Positions 1-7,480 of a stretch of DNA of 14,176 bases are shown here, piece after piece; positions within the stretch are counted from its first letter, which is position 1, and each line of letters starts with the position of its first letter. The position numbers were made by a program, and so were the translations under genes. The notes under the pieces are model-generated. The model had not been told where the DNA came from. It saw only the letters and a program-made list of their open reading frames with translations, and did not search any database. Origin of the DNA: Flectobacillus sp. (lineage in GTDB: Bacteria; Bacteroidota; Bacteroidia; Cytophagales; Spirosomataceae); assembly GCA_029865665.1 (NCBI GenBank), contig JARXAV010000309.1, positions 1 to 14,176 on the forward strand. The letters run 5' to 3'.

Positions 1-539
1 AGGTAATCAATTTTAAAATCAGAATCTTTAAATATCTCAAGTCCAACCGTTCCTTGTCCTGTAATTACATCAAGGTCGTCGAAGGGGTGAACGTAGGTTG
101 CTTTGTTTTCTTCGCAATATTGAAGAGCGGCATTCGAGGCATCGTCGTAGGTGTCGCCGACAAGTATAATCTGAATGCTATCTTTCCCGAACAATTGTAC
201 CTGTTTGATTTTTTGTTTGGGCGTGGTCGTAGGCATAAAAATAGTGCCTTTTACCTGCATTTTTTGACAAGCATAAGCCAAACCTTGAGCGTGATTACCC
301 GCAGAGGCACAAACGACTCCTTTGGCTAATTCTTCTGCCGAAAGGCGAGCCATTTTGTTATACGCTCCCCTGATTTTGTAGGAACGAACCACTTGTAAAT
401 CCTCTCGTTTTAAATAAATATTACTTTCAAAACGTTCTGAAAGTAATAAGTTTTCCATTAAAGGAGTATGATTCGCAATTCCTTTTAAGCGTTCGGCCGC
501 TTCAAAGATGCTTTCTATTGAGGGATATTTCTGTTCCAT
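1..539 (-). CDS. ilvA: Threonine ammonia-lyase (threonine dehydratase), 5' part only
   Basis: This is a PLP-dependent enzyme that deaminates L-threonine to 2-oxobutanoate, the first committed step of isoleucine synthesis, in the cytoplasm. The window shows the first 179 codons; the rest lies beyond the left edge. The frame opens with ATG at 537-539 (MEQKYPSIESIFEAAERLKG). The PLP-lysine motif SYKIRGA is at residues 53-59 (K55), and the phosphate/substrate loop SAGNHAQG is at 79-86. It continues through FMPTTTPKQK and ends in the visible part at HPFDDLDVITGQGTVGLEIF, all typical of fold-type II threonine/serine dehydratases. The start lies 20 bp after the lptC stop codon, so the two are probably cotranscribed. 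A catabolic threonine dehydratase or serine dehydratase is possible, because the C-terminal ACT regulatory domain that would separate them is not in the window. Confidence 0.93.
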   Translation of the reverse strand, partial: MEQKYPSIESIFEAAERLKGIANHTPLMENLLLSERFESNIYLKREDLQVVRSYKIRGAYNKMARLSAEELAKGVVCASAGNHAQGLAYACQKMQVKGTIFMPTTTPKQKIKQVQLFGKDSIQIILVGDTYDDASNAALQYCEENKATYVHPFDDLDVITGQGTVGLEIFKDSDFKIDY

Positions 540-559
540 GTTGATGAAAGTTAACCTAA

Positions 560-1120
560 TTATTGGGGCAAGTTTTTCACGCTCACTACCCCATTTACTT
601 TACGTAGGGTATATTCGGTAAAATCCTGATTTGCATCCATGCCGACACCATGTAAGATTTGTTCTGGCGTTTTTACATCAACAGGTTTGTCGGTATAAAT
701 TTTGCGTGTATCAGGACTCCAGTACATTTCGTCTGTTTCAAGGGTTTCGTGTTTTACTTGGTTGTTGATTAACACTCGCCCCATGAGGTGATATTGATTT
801 TTTGCTTTGATAAATCGAGCGGAATCTCCTCGCAGTGTAGTAGTATTGTTGCCGTTTTTATCAAAGAAAAAAACTCGTACTTCTTTTGGATATACTTTGT
901 CTTGACTTGCCAATGTTAACTGGGCTTCAGTGGACATTCTCACCACTAATTTAGCCGAGTCACTAAAACTTAGGTTTACGCCATATAATTCGGAAACAGG
1001 CCCTTTATATTCCTGCTTAATGGTTGGTTTCTCTTCTTCTCGACAAGCAATAAATGTCGAACTGATTAGTACAAACAAGAAAAACACGGTCTTATTTGGG
1101 TACAATAGAGCGAATCTCAT
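560..1120 (-). CDS. lptC: LPS export periplasmic lipoprotein LptC
   Basis: The 186-residue protein resembles the Bacteroidota form of LptC, which takes lipopolysaccharide from the LptBFG inner-membrane transporter and passes it to the LptA bridge. Residues 10-25 are a hydrophobic signal, and the lipobox FIAC puts the modified cysteine at C26, so it is predicted to be a lipoprotein rather than carrying the N-terminal membrane anchor of E. coli LptC. The mature part has the beta-jellyroll pattern of the family: KVYPKEVRVFFFDKNG, then LRGDSARF, then NQYHLMGRVLINN, then LETDEMYWSPDTRKIYTDKPV. It lies 20 bp before ilvA and downstream of the coaX/outer-membrane gene pair. No lptA or lptB is in the window. 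The family call comes from repeat pattern and context and is firm but not residue-proven. Confidence 0.85.
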   Translation of the reverse strand: MRFALLYPNKTVFFLFVLISSTFIACREEEKPTIKQEYKGPVSELYGVNLSFSDSAKLVVRMSTEAQLTLASQDKVYPKEVRVFFFDKNGNNTTTLRGDSARFIKAKNQYHLMGRVLINNQVKHETLETDEMYWSPDTRKIYTDKPVDVKTPEQILHGVGMDANQDFTEYTLRKVNGVVSVKNLPQ

Positions 1121-1145
1121 ACGGCATTTGATTTGAATATACTGA

Positions 1146-1183
1146 AAAGACGTAGAACAGGGCTTATGCTATTCTACGTCTTT
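1146..1183 (-). terminator. Hairpin terminator after the outer-membrane barrel gene
   Basis: A perfect 12-bp stem (AAAGACGTAGAA at 1146-1157 with TTCTACGTCTTT at 1172-1183) has a 14-nt loop. Read on the minus strand the stem ends in TTTT and lies 30 bp after the barrel gene stop and just before lptC. It would end or weaken coaX/barrel transcripts before lptC. The T-tract is short, so partial readthrough is plausible. I found no clear TAnnTTTG box between it and lptC. Confidence 0.7.
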
Positions 1184-1212
1184 GCTTATTATCATTAAAA
1201 TTTCTGAATTGT

Positions 1213-2535
1213 CTAGTCAATTTTTGGTTTACGGAACCAGTAGAAGTCACCCAAGGTGAATCCAACCACAATTTTAGTATATTGTTCCTCTACGCCATTG
1301 GTTGCTAATGTTCCACGTTTTCCTGCTACTAAGGCTAGGTTCATATAGGAGATATTTCTCAATGGGAAAGAAGCTCCAACAGAAACATTCATATCTGTTA
1401 ATTTAGCACCATTTGAGTAGGTGTAAGGTGTTTGTGAATAACTTGCACCTGCACGATACATCACATGATTAAAATAACCGTTTAAGGCATCAAATTTAGG
1501 AATGTATTCTGCTCCCACTGCCACTTTATAGCTATTGCTCAAAGCGTCATTTTTACCTTCTGTATCTCTAAATTGATTCCAATTAGTCATCGTGTAATCT
1601 AACGAGACATTTAATTTACCTGGTCTTTCTAAGGCAATACCAAAGCGATAGGTAGATGGTAAGGTCGTTGTTAAATCAGGGTTACGATAGAGCGTATCGG
1701 CATTATATTTTGTAATTCCAGTAGATGAAAGCGTCTGAAATTCAATTGATTTTGTTACGTTTACTTTTTGACTTAACTCGGCCGTTGCACCAATGTTTAA
1801 GTAGTAATTTTTAGATACTTTTGGTCTCCATAGATAACCAACTTTCCAATGAAAGCCTGAATAGTTACTTTGGTTAGCTAATTTAATTTGATAGTACTGC
1901 CCATCAGTTAAGTTTTGAGTAGTAAGATCCTTATTGATTACACCGAATAATAAGCCTGTCTCGATACCGATATACATATCTTTTGACATTTTGTAGCCAT
2001 TCGAAATTACAGCATTGTTCAATCCGCCACTACCAGAGTAGGTAGTTGTAATACTATCTTCACCCGTAATTTTTAATTTACGAGTAGAAAAAGTTCCATA
2101 AGATATGCTTGAAACAGGACGTAAACTCAAAGACATCGTCCATTTGGGCGACATCGGAAATGCTAAGGTAATTGGTCCTAATGTTCCTGCAAATGTATTC
2201 GAACGTCTTTCGCTGTTTTGCATGGCTTTACTTTCCATATTAACACCCATTTCAAATACGGTATAGCGATTACGAGCGATTGTTGCAGGGTTCAAATTAT
2301 TGATATAAATACCATTAGAATTGGCAACTCCCAAACCACCAGATGCTGCATTAACCGCAGTTCCTTCTGTACCTACTTCGCCAATACCATGATACGACAG
2401 GGGTGAGTTTGTTTCCTGTGCTATACTCGTGTTACTAAAAAAAAGATTTACTAAAAAAAGGAATAGTAAAGGTGTTTTTAGAGCAGAGAAGCTTGAAAAA
2501 AAGCAATTAGATAATCTATTTGTTGCGTCTGACAT
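1213..2535 (-). CDS. Outer-membrane beta-barrel protein (FadL/OmpP1-like), function unknown
   Basis: The 440-residue protein has a Sec-type signal: a polar start, then a hydrophobic core at about residues 21-36 (TPLLFLFLVNLFF), with likely cleavage near A39-Q40. The mature N-terminus (SPLSYHGIGEVGTEGTAVNAASGGLGVANSNGIYINNLNPATIA) resembles the hatch region of the FadL/OmpP1/TodX family, where an Asn-Pro-Ala stretch is common. The rest alternates short amphipathic strands and ends in an aromatic strand (GFTLGDFYWFRKPKID). Its start codon lies inside coaX, with a 20-bp overlap of the two reading frames, so translation is probably coupled. No alternative ATG exists before residue 96 that would leave a signal peptide, which supports this start. 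From memory, a barrel gene beside coaX and near lptC is common in this phylum; a role in envelope biogenesis or hydrophobic-solute transport is inference. Confidence 0.75.
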   Translation of the reverse strand: MSDATNRLSNCFFSSFSALKTPLLFLFLVNLFFSNTSIAQETNSPLSYHGIGEVGTEGTAVNAASGGLGVANSNGIYINNLNPATIARNRYTVFEMGVNMESKAMQNSERRSNTFAGTLGPITLAFPMSPKWTMSLSLRPVSSISYGTFSTRKLKITGEDSITTTYSGSGGLNNAVISNGYKMSKDMYIGIETGLLFGVINKDLTTQNLTDGQYYQIKLANQSNYSGFHWKVGYLWRPKVSKNYYLNIGATAELSQKVNVTKSIEFQTLSSTGITKYNADTLYRNPDLTTTLPSTYRFGIALERPGKLNVSLDYTMTNWNQFRDTEGKNDALSNSYKVAVGAEYIPKFDALNGYFNHVMYRAGASYSQTPYTYSNGAKLTDMNVSVGASFPLRNISYMNLALVAGKRGTLATNGVEEQYTKIVVGFTLGDFYWFRKPKID

Positions 2536-3250
2536 TATAATCTAAAATTCGGTTAAGTCCAATCAGTACCAATTCTGGAACTACAAAGTTCGGGTATTTT
2601 ATGCGGTTTGCAAAAAATGTAGCATCACCACCGCAGAAAATGACGTTAATTTTTGTTAAATCATTACTATACTGCTCAATAAGTCCGTTAATTTCTGCTA
2701 TTAAAGCATTCATAACTCCGCTTTGCATGGCTGTTGTGGTGCTTTTTCCAATCAAAGCAGGCATTTCGGTCGGTGCATTTAATAACGGTAAACGTTTTGT
2801 AAAAGTATTCATTGCCTTAAATCGTATTTGCATTCCTGGTGAAATGATACCTCCTTGAAAACAATTTTGAGCATCTATTAAATCGTAGGTGATGCACGTT
2901 CCCATATCAATAACTACATTGTTTTGTGCTGGAAATAAAACCATTGCCCCAATGCAAGCAGCTAATCTATCAGCTCCTAAGGTTTCGGGTGTATCGTAAT
3001 TTTTGGTGATAGGAAGGGGAGTATTGCTATTCAAAAATAAGATTTGCCTTTGTTGGTCACCCAATAGTTGTAAGATTTCGATATAGCTATAACTAACCGA
3101 AGAAATAATAAGCTGCTCGGGATTCACTTGTCTAACATAATCATTGAGGTCATCTAAACTTAATTTCCAATGGATTTCAAGTAATTTATCTGCTTCAAAG
3201 AGTCCTGTTTTGGCGAATGTATTGCCTAAGTCGATGGCTAAATTCTTCAT
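2516..3250 (-). CDS. coaX: Type III pantothenate kinase CoaX
   Basis: This enzyme phosphorylates pantothenate with ATP, the first step of coenzyme A synthesis, in the cytoplasm. The 244-residue length is normal for type III enzymes. The ASKHA-fold motifs are all present: the phosphate-1 motif DLGNT at residues 7-11, the GADR motif at 92-95 (pantothenate/dimer site), the second Asp-Gly motif IDMGTCITYD at 114-123, the GGIISPGM loop at 133-140, and the adenosine-side FCGGDA at 205-210. The ATG at 3248-3250 lies about 24 nt downstream of a TATCTTTG box on the minus strand, giving a short leader. It overlaps the downstream barrel gene by 20 bp and is divergent from mscS. Confidence 0.95.
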   Translation of the reverse strand: MKNLAIDLGNTFAKTGLFEADKLLEIHWKLSLDDLNDYVRQVNPEQLIISSVSYSYIEILQLLGDQQRQILFLNSNTPLPITKNYDTPETLGADRLAACIGAMVLFPAQNNVVIDMGTCITYDLIDAQNCFQGGIISPGMQIRFKAMNTFTKRLPLLNAPTEMPALIGKSTTTAMQSGVMNALIAEINGLIEQYSNDLTKINVIFCGGDATFFANRIKYPNFVVPELVLIGLNRILDYNVRRNK

Positions 3251-3274
3251 TATCGAAAAAATAAATTAATTCGT

Positions 3275-3322
3275 CAAAGATACTTACTTCATTCAATATA
3301 AATGCTTTCGTAAGTATCTTTG
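3275..3322. promoter_or_regulatory. Mirror-image divergent promoters for coaX and the mscS-type gene
   Basis: A perfect 13-bp inverted repeat, CAAAGATACTTAC at 3275-3287 and GTAAGTATCTTTG at 3310-3322, is separated by 22 AT-rich bases. Each arm contains TATCTTTG, an exact match to the Bacteroidota -7 element TAnnTTTG. The plus-strand copy (3315-3322) points to mscS 21 nt downstream, and the minus-strand copy (3282-3275) points to coaX 24 nt downstream. No clear TTTG -33 element lies at the usual distance on either side. Two identical promoter arms is the simplest reading; an operator for a dimeric repressor overlapping both boxes is the alternative. Confidence 0.7.
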
Positions 3323-3343
3323 CTCAAAATACATCGTGGAGTT

Positions 3344-4423
3344 ATGAAATTATCTACCTACCAACTATTCGAAAATACCTTGCTCGACTATCTTTTGTTT
3401 GCAGGTATTTTAGTTACGGGCTTATTGCTAAAGCGTCTAATATCGACTATAATTAGTAAAAGGCTCTATTTTTTTCTTCGCCAAAATAATGTTCCTCTTA
3501 ACACGTGCATTGATTTGCTGAGAAAGCCCGTCGAATCTTTTTTTGTATTAATAACGGTTTATATAGCTGTAAGTCAGTTGCATCCGCCAGCATCGTGGGA
3601 ATTGGCTTCGGTGAATGTCTTCGGTATTTCTATGGTGATTTGGCGTACCTTTCAGTTTTTACTGATTAGTTCAATTGCTTGGGTTGCCATTCGTTCTACA
3701 AAGTTTATCACCCTCGTATTTATCGAACACGCCAGTCGTCATGCAGAGAGCAAATTAGATGATGTGTTTATCCCTTTTATCAAGGATTTAGTGGTTGTAA
3801 CCATTTGCCTGATTGCTTTTTTGGCTATTCTAGGGATAGTTTTTCATGTGGATGTCTTGGCTTTGGTTACAGGTTTAGGAATCGGAGGATTAGCGATTGC
3901 GTTGGCAGCTCGTGAAACCCTAGAAAATCTATTGGCTTCTTTCATGATTTTGCTTGATTCTCACTTTGTGATTGGGGATACGATTCAAGGCGATAAAATC
4001 AGTGGAGAAGTTGAAAAGATAGGTTTTAGAAGTACTCGTTTGCGTACACCAGATGGAAGTTTGATTACTGTTCCCAATCGGGTTATTACGGCTCAGGCGA
4101 TTGAAAATATGACGCAACGTAACTTTAGAAAGGGCAAAATTACCTTAAAATTAAAGTCGGACACACCTGGCGAACAACTAAAAGCCCTTACGCTTTATGT
4201 TCAACAGCTATTGGAAAATCATGCAAGTCTTTATGCTCAAGATAGAGGAAGCGTTCGATTTGAGACAATTGGTGACGGTTTTTACGAAATAGCCATCATC
4301 TTTAATACGAATTCGAGTGGTGTTGCACTCTTAAATGATGTCAAGCAGGAATTTAATTACGTATTACTTCAGTACTTGAACGACCATAAAATTTCACTTG
4401 CTACTCCAGCTACACCTATTTAG
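3344..4423 (+). CDS. MscS-family small-conductance mechanosensitive channel
   Basis: This is an inner-membrane channel that opens under membrane tension and releases solutes during hypo-osmotic shock. At 359 residues it is somewhat longer than E. coli MscS (286). Hydrophobic segments lie at about residues 13-30, 64-78, 92-116 and 148-168, followed by the pore helix VLALVTGLGIGGLAIALAARETLENLLAS (about 171-199) with the alternating Gly/Ala pattern of MscS TM3. The beta domain follows (FVIGDTIQGDKISGEVEKIGFRSTRLRTPDGSLITVPN, about 208-245), including the family signature. The ATG at 3344 is preferred over the in-frame TTG at 3320, because the TTG lies inside the predicted -7 box and GGAG precedes the ATG closely. 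The gene is alone on its strand and divergent from coaX. Ion selectivity and paralogue type cannot be told. Confidence 0.93.
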   Translation: MKLSTYQLFENTLLDYLLFAGILVTGLLLKRLISTIISKRLYFFLRQNNVPLNTCIDLLRKPVESFFVLITVYIAVSQLHPPASWELASVNVFGISMVIWRTFQFLLISSIAWVAIRSTKFITLVFIEHASRHAESKLDDVFIPFIKDLVVVTICLIAFLAILGIVFHVDVLALVTGLGIGGLAIALAARETLENLLASFMILLDSHFVIGDTIQGDKISGEVEKIGFRSTRLRTPDGSLITVPNRVITAQAIENMTQRNFRKGKITLKLKSDTPGEQLKALTLYVQQLLENHASLYAQDRGSVRFETIGDGFYEIAIIFNTNSSGVALLNDVKQEFNYVLLQYLNDHKISLATPATPI

Positions 4424-4563
4424 CGTTTAGTACAAATGTTTGCACATCAACTTTAAGGTGAAATTGTTGAAAAAAATGAGGATAATCGACTTTTACCCTT
4501 CAAGGCAGTCTTAAAATATCAAGATTAAATGGTAATTTCCCTATATTATTTAGTGTAAATAAA

Positions 4564-4571
4564 AGTCTTTG
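4564..4571 (+). promoter_or_regulatory. Possible -7 element upstream of the sugar isomerase gene
   Basis: AGTCTTTG matches TAnnTTTG except at the first two positions and lies 27 bp before the isomerase ATG. No matching TTTG -33 element is visible. It is a weak call. The rest of the 175-bp gap after mscS shows nothing else I can support. Confidence 0.3.
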
Positions 4572-4598
4572 TATCATTAACACTGTACAATTAATAAG

Positions 4599-5504
4599 AT
4601 GGAAAACCAATTATCTCGTCGTTCAGTCATGAAAAAAACAGTTGCAGCGGCAACAGCTACTTTCTTGGCATCTTCCCTTACGAACCGTTTGGAAGCTGCC
4701 GATACACAAATGGGTTCGGGTTTAAAAGGACACGTTCATCATTCTGCTTGTCGTTGGTGTTACGATTCGATTCCGTTTGAGGATTTATGTAAAGCTGCCA
4801 AAGAAATAGGGATGCAGTCGATTGAGTTGACGGGGCCTTCGGAATGGGAAATTTTGAAAAAATATGATCTTACCGCAGCAATAGGTTGGCCAGAAGGGAA
4901 TAAGTGGGGCAATGGAATGGGTTTAACTTCGTGCTTTAATGACCTAAAAAATCACGATGCTTTAGTGGCTTTGTACGAAGATTTAATTCCTAAAGCTGCC
5001 AAAGCGGGAATCAAAAACCTAATTACGTTCTCTGGAAATCGTAATGGCTTGAGTGATGAAGATGGGTTAATCAACTGTAAAAAAGGACTTCAACGTATCA
5101 TTAAAACAGCAGAGAAGTACGATGTGACCATTACGATGGAGTTGTTAAACTCTAAAGTAAATCATAAAGACTATCAGTGCGATCATACAGATTGGGGTGC
5201 TGCCTTATGTGAAATGGTAGGTTCTGATAAATTCAAATTGTTGTATGACATCTACCACATGCAAATCATGGAAGGGGACGTAATTGCGACAATTAAAAAG
5301 TATCAGCAATACATTTCTCATTATCATACAGGAGGTGTTCCTGGTCGTCATGAAATCGACGAATCGCAGGAGTTATACTACCCTGCCATTATGAAAGCTA
5401 TTGTAGAAACAGGATACAAAGGTTTTGTAGGACAAGAGTTTATGCCTGCTCGTCCAGATAAAATTGCTAGTTTGAAACAAGGTATTTTGATTTGTGATGT
5501 ATAA
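4599..5504 (+). CDS. Tat-exported TIM-barrel sugar isomerase/epimerase, hydroxypyruvate isomerase-like
   Basis: The 301-residue protein begins with a twin-arginine signal (SRRSVMKK at 6-13, then a hydrophobic Ala-rich stretch to about residue 34), so it is expected to be folded in the cytoplasm and exported. The body is an AP-endonuclease-2-type TIM barrel of the Hyi group: FEDLCKAAKEIGMQSIEL (60-77), TMELLNSKVNHK (179-190), LLYDIYHMQ (214-222), HYHTGGVPGRHE (241-252), GFVGQEFMP (275-283). The likely divalent metal ligands are E181, D217, H243 and E280; H243 aligns with the Gln ligand of cytoplasmic Hyi enzymes. R250 and H220 complete the expected active site. The gene is convergent with a Tat-exported dehydrogenase pair, which suggests a shared periplasmic sugar pathway. 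The substrate is unknown, and hydroxypyruvate itself is doubtful for an exported enzyme. Confidence 0.88.
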   Translation: MENQLSRRSVMKKTVAAATATFLASSLTNRLEAADTQMGSGLKGHVHHSACRWCYDSIPFEDLCKAAKEIGMQSIELTGPSEWEILKKYDLTAAIGWPEGNKWGNGMGLTSCFNDLKNHDALVALYEDLIPKAAKAGIKNLITFSGNRNGLSDEDGLINCKKGLQRIIKTAEKYDVTITMELLNSKVNHKDYQCDHTDWGAALCEMVGSDKFKLLYDIYHMQIMEGDVIATIKKYQQYISHYHTGGVPGRHEIDESQELYYPAIMKAIVETGYKGFVGQEFMPARPDKIASLKQGILICDV

Positions 5505-5507
5505 ATA

Positions 5508-5586
5508 GGCAACAAGGCAGAGAGGCAAGTGGCAATGAGGTCTAAAGGCAATGTGGCAGTGTGGCAAAGAGGCAATGAGGTACAAA
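5508..5586 (+). repeat. Tandem array of ten degenerate octamers (GGCAAnnA type)
   Basis: Starting 3 bp after the isomerase stop codon, ten adjacent units begin with GG at 8-bp spacing (one unit is 7 bp). Units include GGCAACAA, GGCAGAGA, GGCAATGA (twice), GGCAATGT, GGCAGTGT and GGCAAAGA. Two divergent units, GGTCTAAA and GGTACAAA, each follow a GGCAATGA. The paired order suggests duplication of a larger block. Its complementary frames are open (His/Cys/Leu-rich, period 8 residues), but I regard these as artefacts of the repeat. Confidence 0.85.
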
Positions 5587-5646
5587 GAAATGTACTTAAA
5601 CTTTGTTTTGCTTAAGATTGCTTAATAAAACCTTGACTAGTTCCAT

Positions 5647-5688
5647 AAAAAAAGGCAGACGTTCAAGAATGAACGTCTGCCTTTTTTT
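5647..5688. terminator. Bidirectional intrinsic terminator between convergent genes
   Basis: A perfect 19-bp inverted repeat has arms at 5647-5665 and 5670-5688 and a 4-nt loop (AGAA). The core GGCAGACGTTCA is flanked by seven A on one side and seven T on the other, so it works as a stem plus U-tract on both strands. It serves the isomerase gene (plus) and the GMC dehydrogenase gene (minus). Confidence 0.95.
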
Positions 5689-5692
5689 AACC

Positions 5693-5724
5693 TAGTTGCC
5701 TCCTTGCCACTCTGCCTACGTGCC
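5693..5724 (-). repeat. Four inverted octamers of the same GGCAAnnA family
   Basis: Read on the minus strand, four contiguous 8-bp units are GGCACGTA, GGCAGAGT, GGCAAGGA and GGCAACTA, ending 10 bp before the GMC gene's stop codon at 5735-5737. They are the same family as the plus-strand array at 5508-5586 but in opposite orientation, so each array reads in the same direction as its adjacent gene and directly follows that gene's 3' end. Confidence 0.8.
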
Positions 5725-5734
5725 TTCAAAAAAA

Positions 5735-7450
5735 CTACAAATTCATTTTTTTCAACTCACGTACCGCAAAGTCTGCTGCACGAGCTGTCAAGGCCATGTA
5801 CGTTAACGATGGGTTCACACATGATGCTGAAACCATTGCTGCACCGTCTGTTACGAATACGTTTTTCACACCGTGAACTTGATTATTCTTGTTCAAGACA
5901 GACGTTTTAGGATCACGTCCCATACGAGCAGTACCCATTTCATGAATACCCAAACCAATATGTGTTTTATCGCTATTGTATTGATTTACATTTTTGAATC
6001 CTGCTGCTTCTAACATTTCAGCGGCATCGTTCATCATGTCAATACGCATTTTCTTCTCATTTTCACCTAATTCAGCTTCAAATGATAAAACAGGTAAGCC
6101 CCACTTATCTTTTTGGTCGCTCAAAGTGAAACGGTTGTTTGGATTTGGAAGAATTTCTCCGAAACCACCAAAACCTACACTCCACTGACCTGGGTGAGTT
6201 AATGATTCCTTGAACGTTGCTCCGAAACCATCCATACCTACGCCTCTGTTCCAACCTGAGCGGCTTGCACCACCTTGGTATCCGAAACCACGTAAATAAT
6301 CACGCTTATCGTTACCCCAGTTACGGAAACGTGGAATGTACAAACCATTTGGACGACCTCCAAACATATAGTCATCTTCAAAACCTTCAACGGTTGCACT
6401 TGCACCTACGCCCAAGTGGTGATCCATGATGTTACGGCCTAATTGGTCGCTATCATTTCCTAAACCATTTGGATAACGAGCTGATTTTGAGTTCATCAAA
6501 ATTGATGTTGAACCAATTGCACCTGCGTTGATAAAGATGATTTTTGCAAAATATTCGGTCGATTGCATCGTATTTTGGTCAATCACACGAACACCTTTTG
6601 CTTTTTGTGTTTTTTCGTCATAAATGATTTCAGACACAATTGCATTGTGAACCATTACCAAACGTTTTGTACGAGAAGCCGCTGGCAAAGTTGCTGAAAG
6701 TGAACTGAAATAGCCACCATAAGGACATCCACGCATACACTTGTTACGGTATTGACATGAACCACGACCAAGGGCTGTGTGCGTTGCTGTTGGTTTTGTT
6801 AAGTGAGCCACACGACCAATTGTCACACGACGACCTAATTTTTTATCAACACTGTCTTTGAAATGTTTTTCAGGAGCAGTCATTGGCATTGCTGGCAAGA
6901 ACTCACTATCTGGAATAACATCCCAACCTTCACGTTGTCCTGAAATACCTGCAAAACGTTCTACATACGAATACCAAGGAGCTAAATCTTCATAACGGAT
7001 AGGCCAGTCAACACCTGTGCCATCTTTTAAGTTTGCTTCAAAATCTTCTTTACTCCAACGGTATGTTTGACGACCCCAAAGTAATGATTTTCCTCCTGTG
7101 TGATAAGCACGAATCCAGTCGAAACCACCTTTTTTCTCGATATACGGATTTTGTTTATCGTTCTCGAATAAATAACGGTGTTCTTCATTGGCTGTATAAC
7201 CAGTACGCATACCAGCCCAATATTCTTCAGCAGCCATGTTGGTAGGTTTGCCACGGTGAGCAAATTCCCAAGGGTCTTTCATTGCTGTTTCGTAACCTTC
7301 AACGTGTTTGATTTCACGACCACGTTCCAATACAGCTACTCTTAATCCTTTTTCGGTTAATTCCTTCGCTGCCCAACCTCCTGATATACCAGACCCAACT
7401 ACAATTGCGTCGAATGTCTGATTTTTTACTGCATCTATATTTAAGTTCAT
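5735..7450 (-). CDS. GMC-family FAD sugar/polyol dehydrogenase, large subunit
   Basis: The 571-residue flavoprotein belongs to the membrane gluconate 2-dehydrogenase / FAD glucose dehydrogenase branch of the GMC family. The FAD Rossmann motif VVGSGISGGWAAKEL is at residues 17-31 and the E42 ribose ligand follows in VLERG. The GGKSLLWG FAD loop is at 119-126. The catalytic pair is likely H503 (GIHEMGTARMG) and N546 (CVNPSLTYMALTARAAD). Residues 232-242 hold a C-x5-C-x3-C motif (C232, C238, C242) like the iron-sulfur site of FAD glucose dehydrogenases. There is no signal peptide; the family partner encoded 30 bp upstream carries a Tat signal, and by analogy the two are exported together as a folded complex. 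Electrons normally pass to a cytochrome c subunit, which is not in this window. The substrate is unknown: gluconate, glucose or a glycoside C3 position are all possible. Confidence 0.92.
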   Translation of the reverse strand: MNLNIDAVKNQTFDAIVVGSGISGGWAAKELTEKGLRVAVLERGREIKHVEGYETAMKDPWEFAHRGKPTNMAAEEYWAGMRTGYTANEEHRYLFENDKQNPYIEKKGGFDWIRAYHTGGKSLLWGRQTYRWSKEDFEANLKDGTGVDWPIRYEDLAPWYSYVERFAGISGQREGWDVIPDSEFLPAMPMTAPEKHFKDSVDKKLGRRVTIGRVAHLTKPTATHTALGRGSCQYRNKCMRGCPYGGYFSSLSATLPAASRTKRLVMVHNAIVSEIIYDEKTQKAKGVRVIDQNTMQSTEYFAKIIFINAGAIGSTSILMNSKSARYPNGLGNDSDQLGRNIMDHHLGVGASATVEGFEDDYMFGGRPNGLYIPRFRNWGNDKRDYLRGFGYQGGASRSGWNRGVGMDGFGATFKESLTHPGQWSVGFGGFGEILPNPNNRFTLSDQKDKWGLPVLSFEAELGENEKKMRIDMMNDAAEMLEAAGFKNVNQYNSDKTHIGLGIHEMGTARMGRDPKTSVLNKNNQVHGVKNVFVTDGAAMVSASCVNPSLTYMALTARAADFAVRELKKMNL

Positions 7451-7480
7451 TGTATTCGTTGAAATAATGTGAGATAATTC

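Noticed and set aside
54..329. 91-codon plus-strand frame at the left edge
   Set aside because: The minus strand here encodes a clear IlvA sequence with the PLP-lysine motif, so the plus frame is a shadow.
3320..3343. Upstream TTG start for the mscS-type gene
   Set aside because: The TTG overlaps the predicted -7 box and would lie upstream of the transcription start; the ATG at 3344 has GGAG just before it.
5373..5585. Minus-strand open frames rich in Leu, His and Cys over the octamer array (70 and 65 codons)
   Set aside because: They are a reading of the 8-bp repeat plus the antisense of the isomerase gene; the residue period equals the DNA repeat period and there is no separate coding signal.
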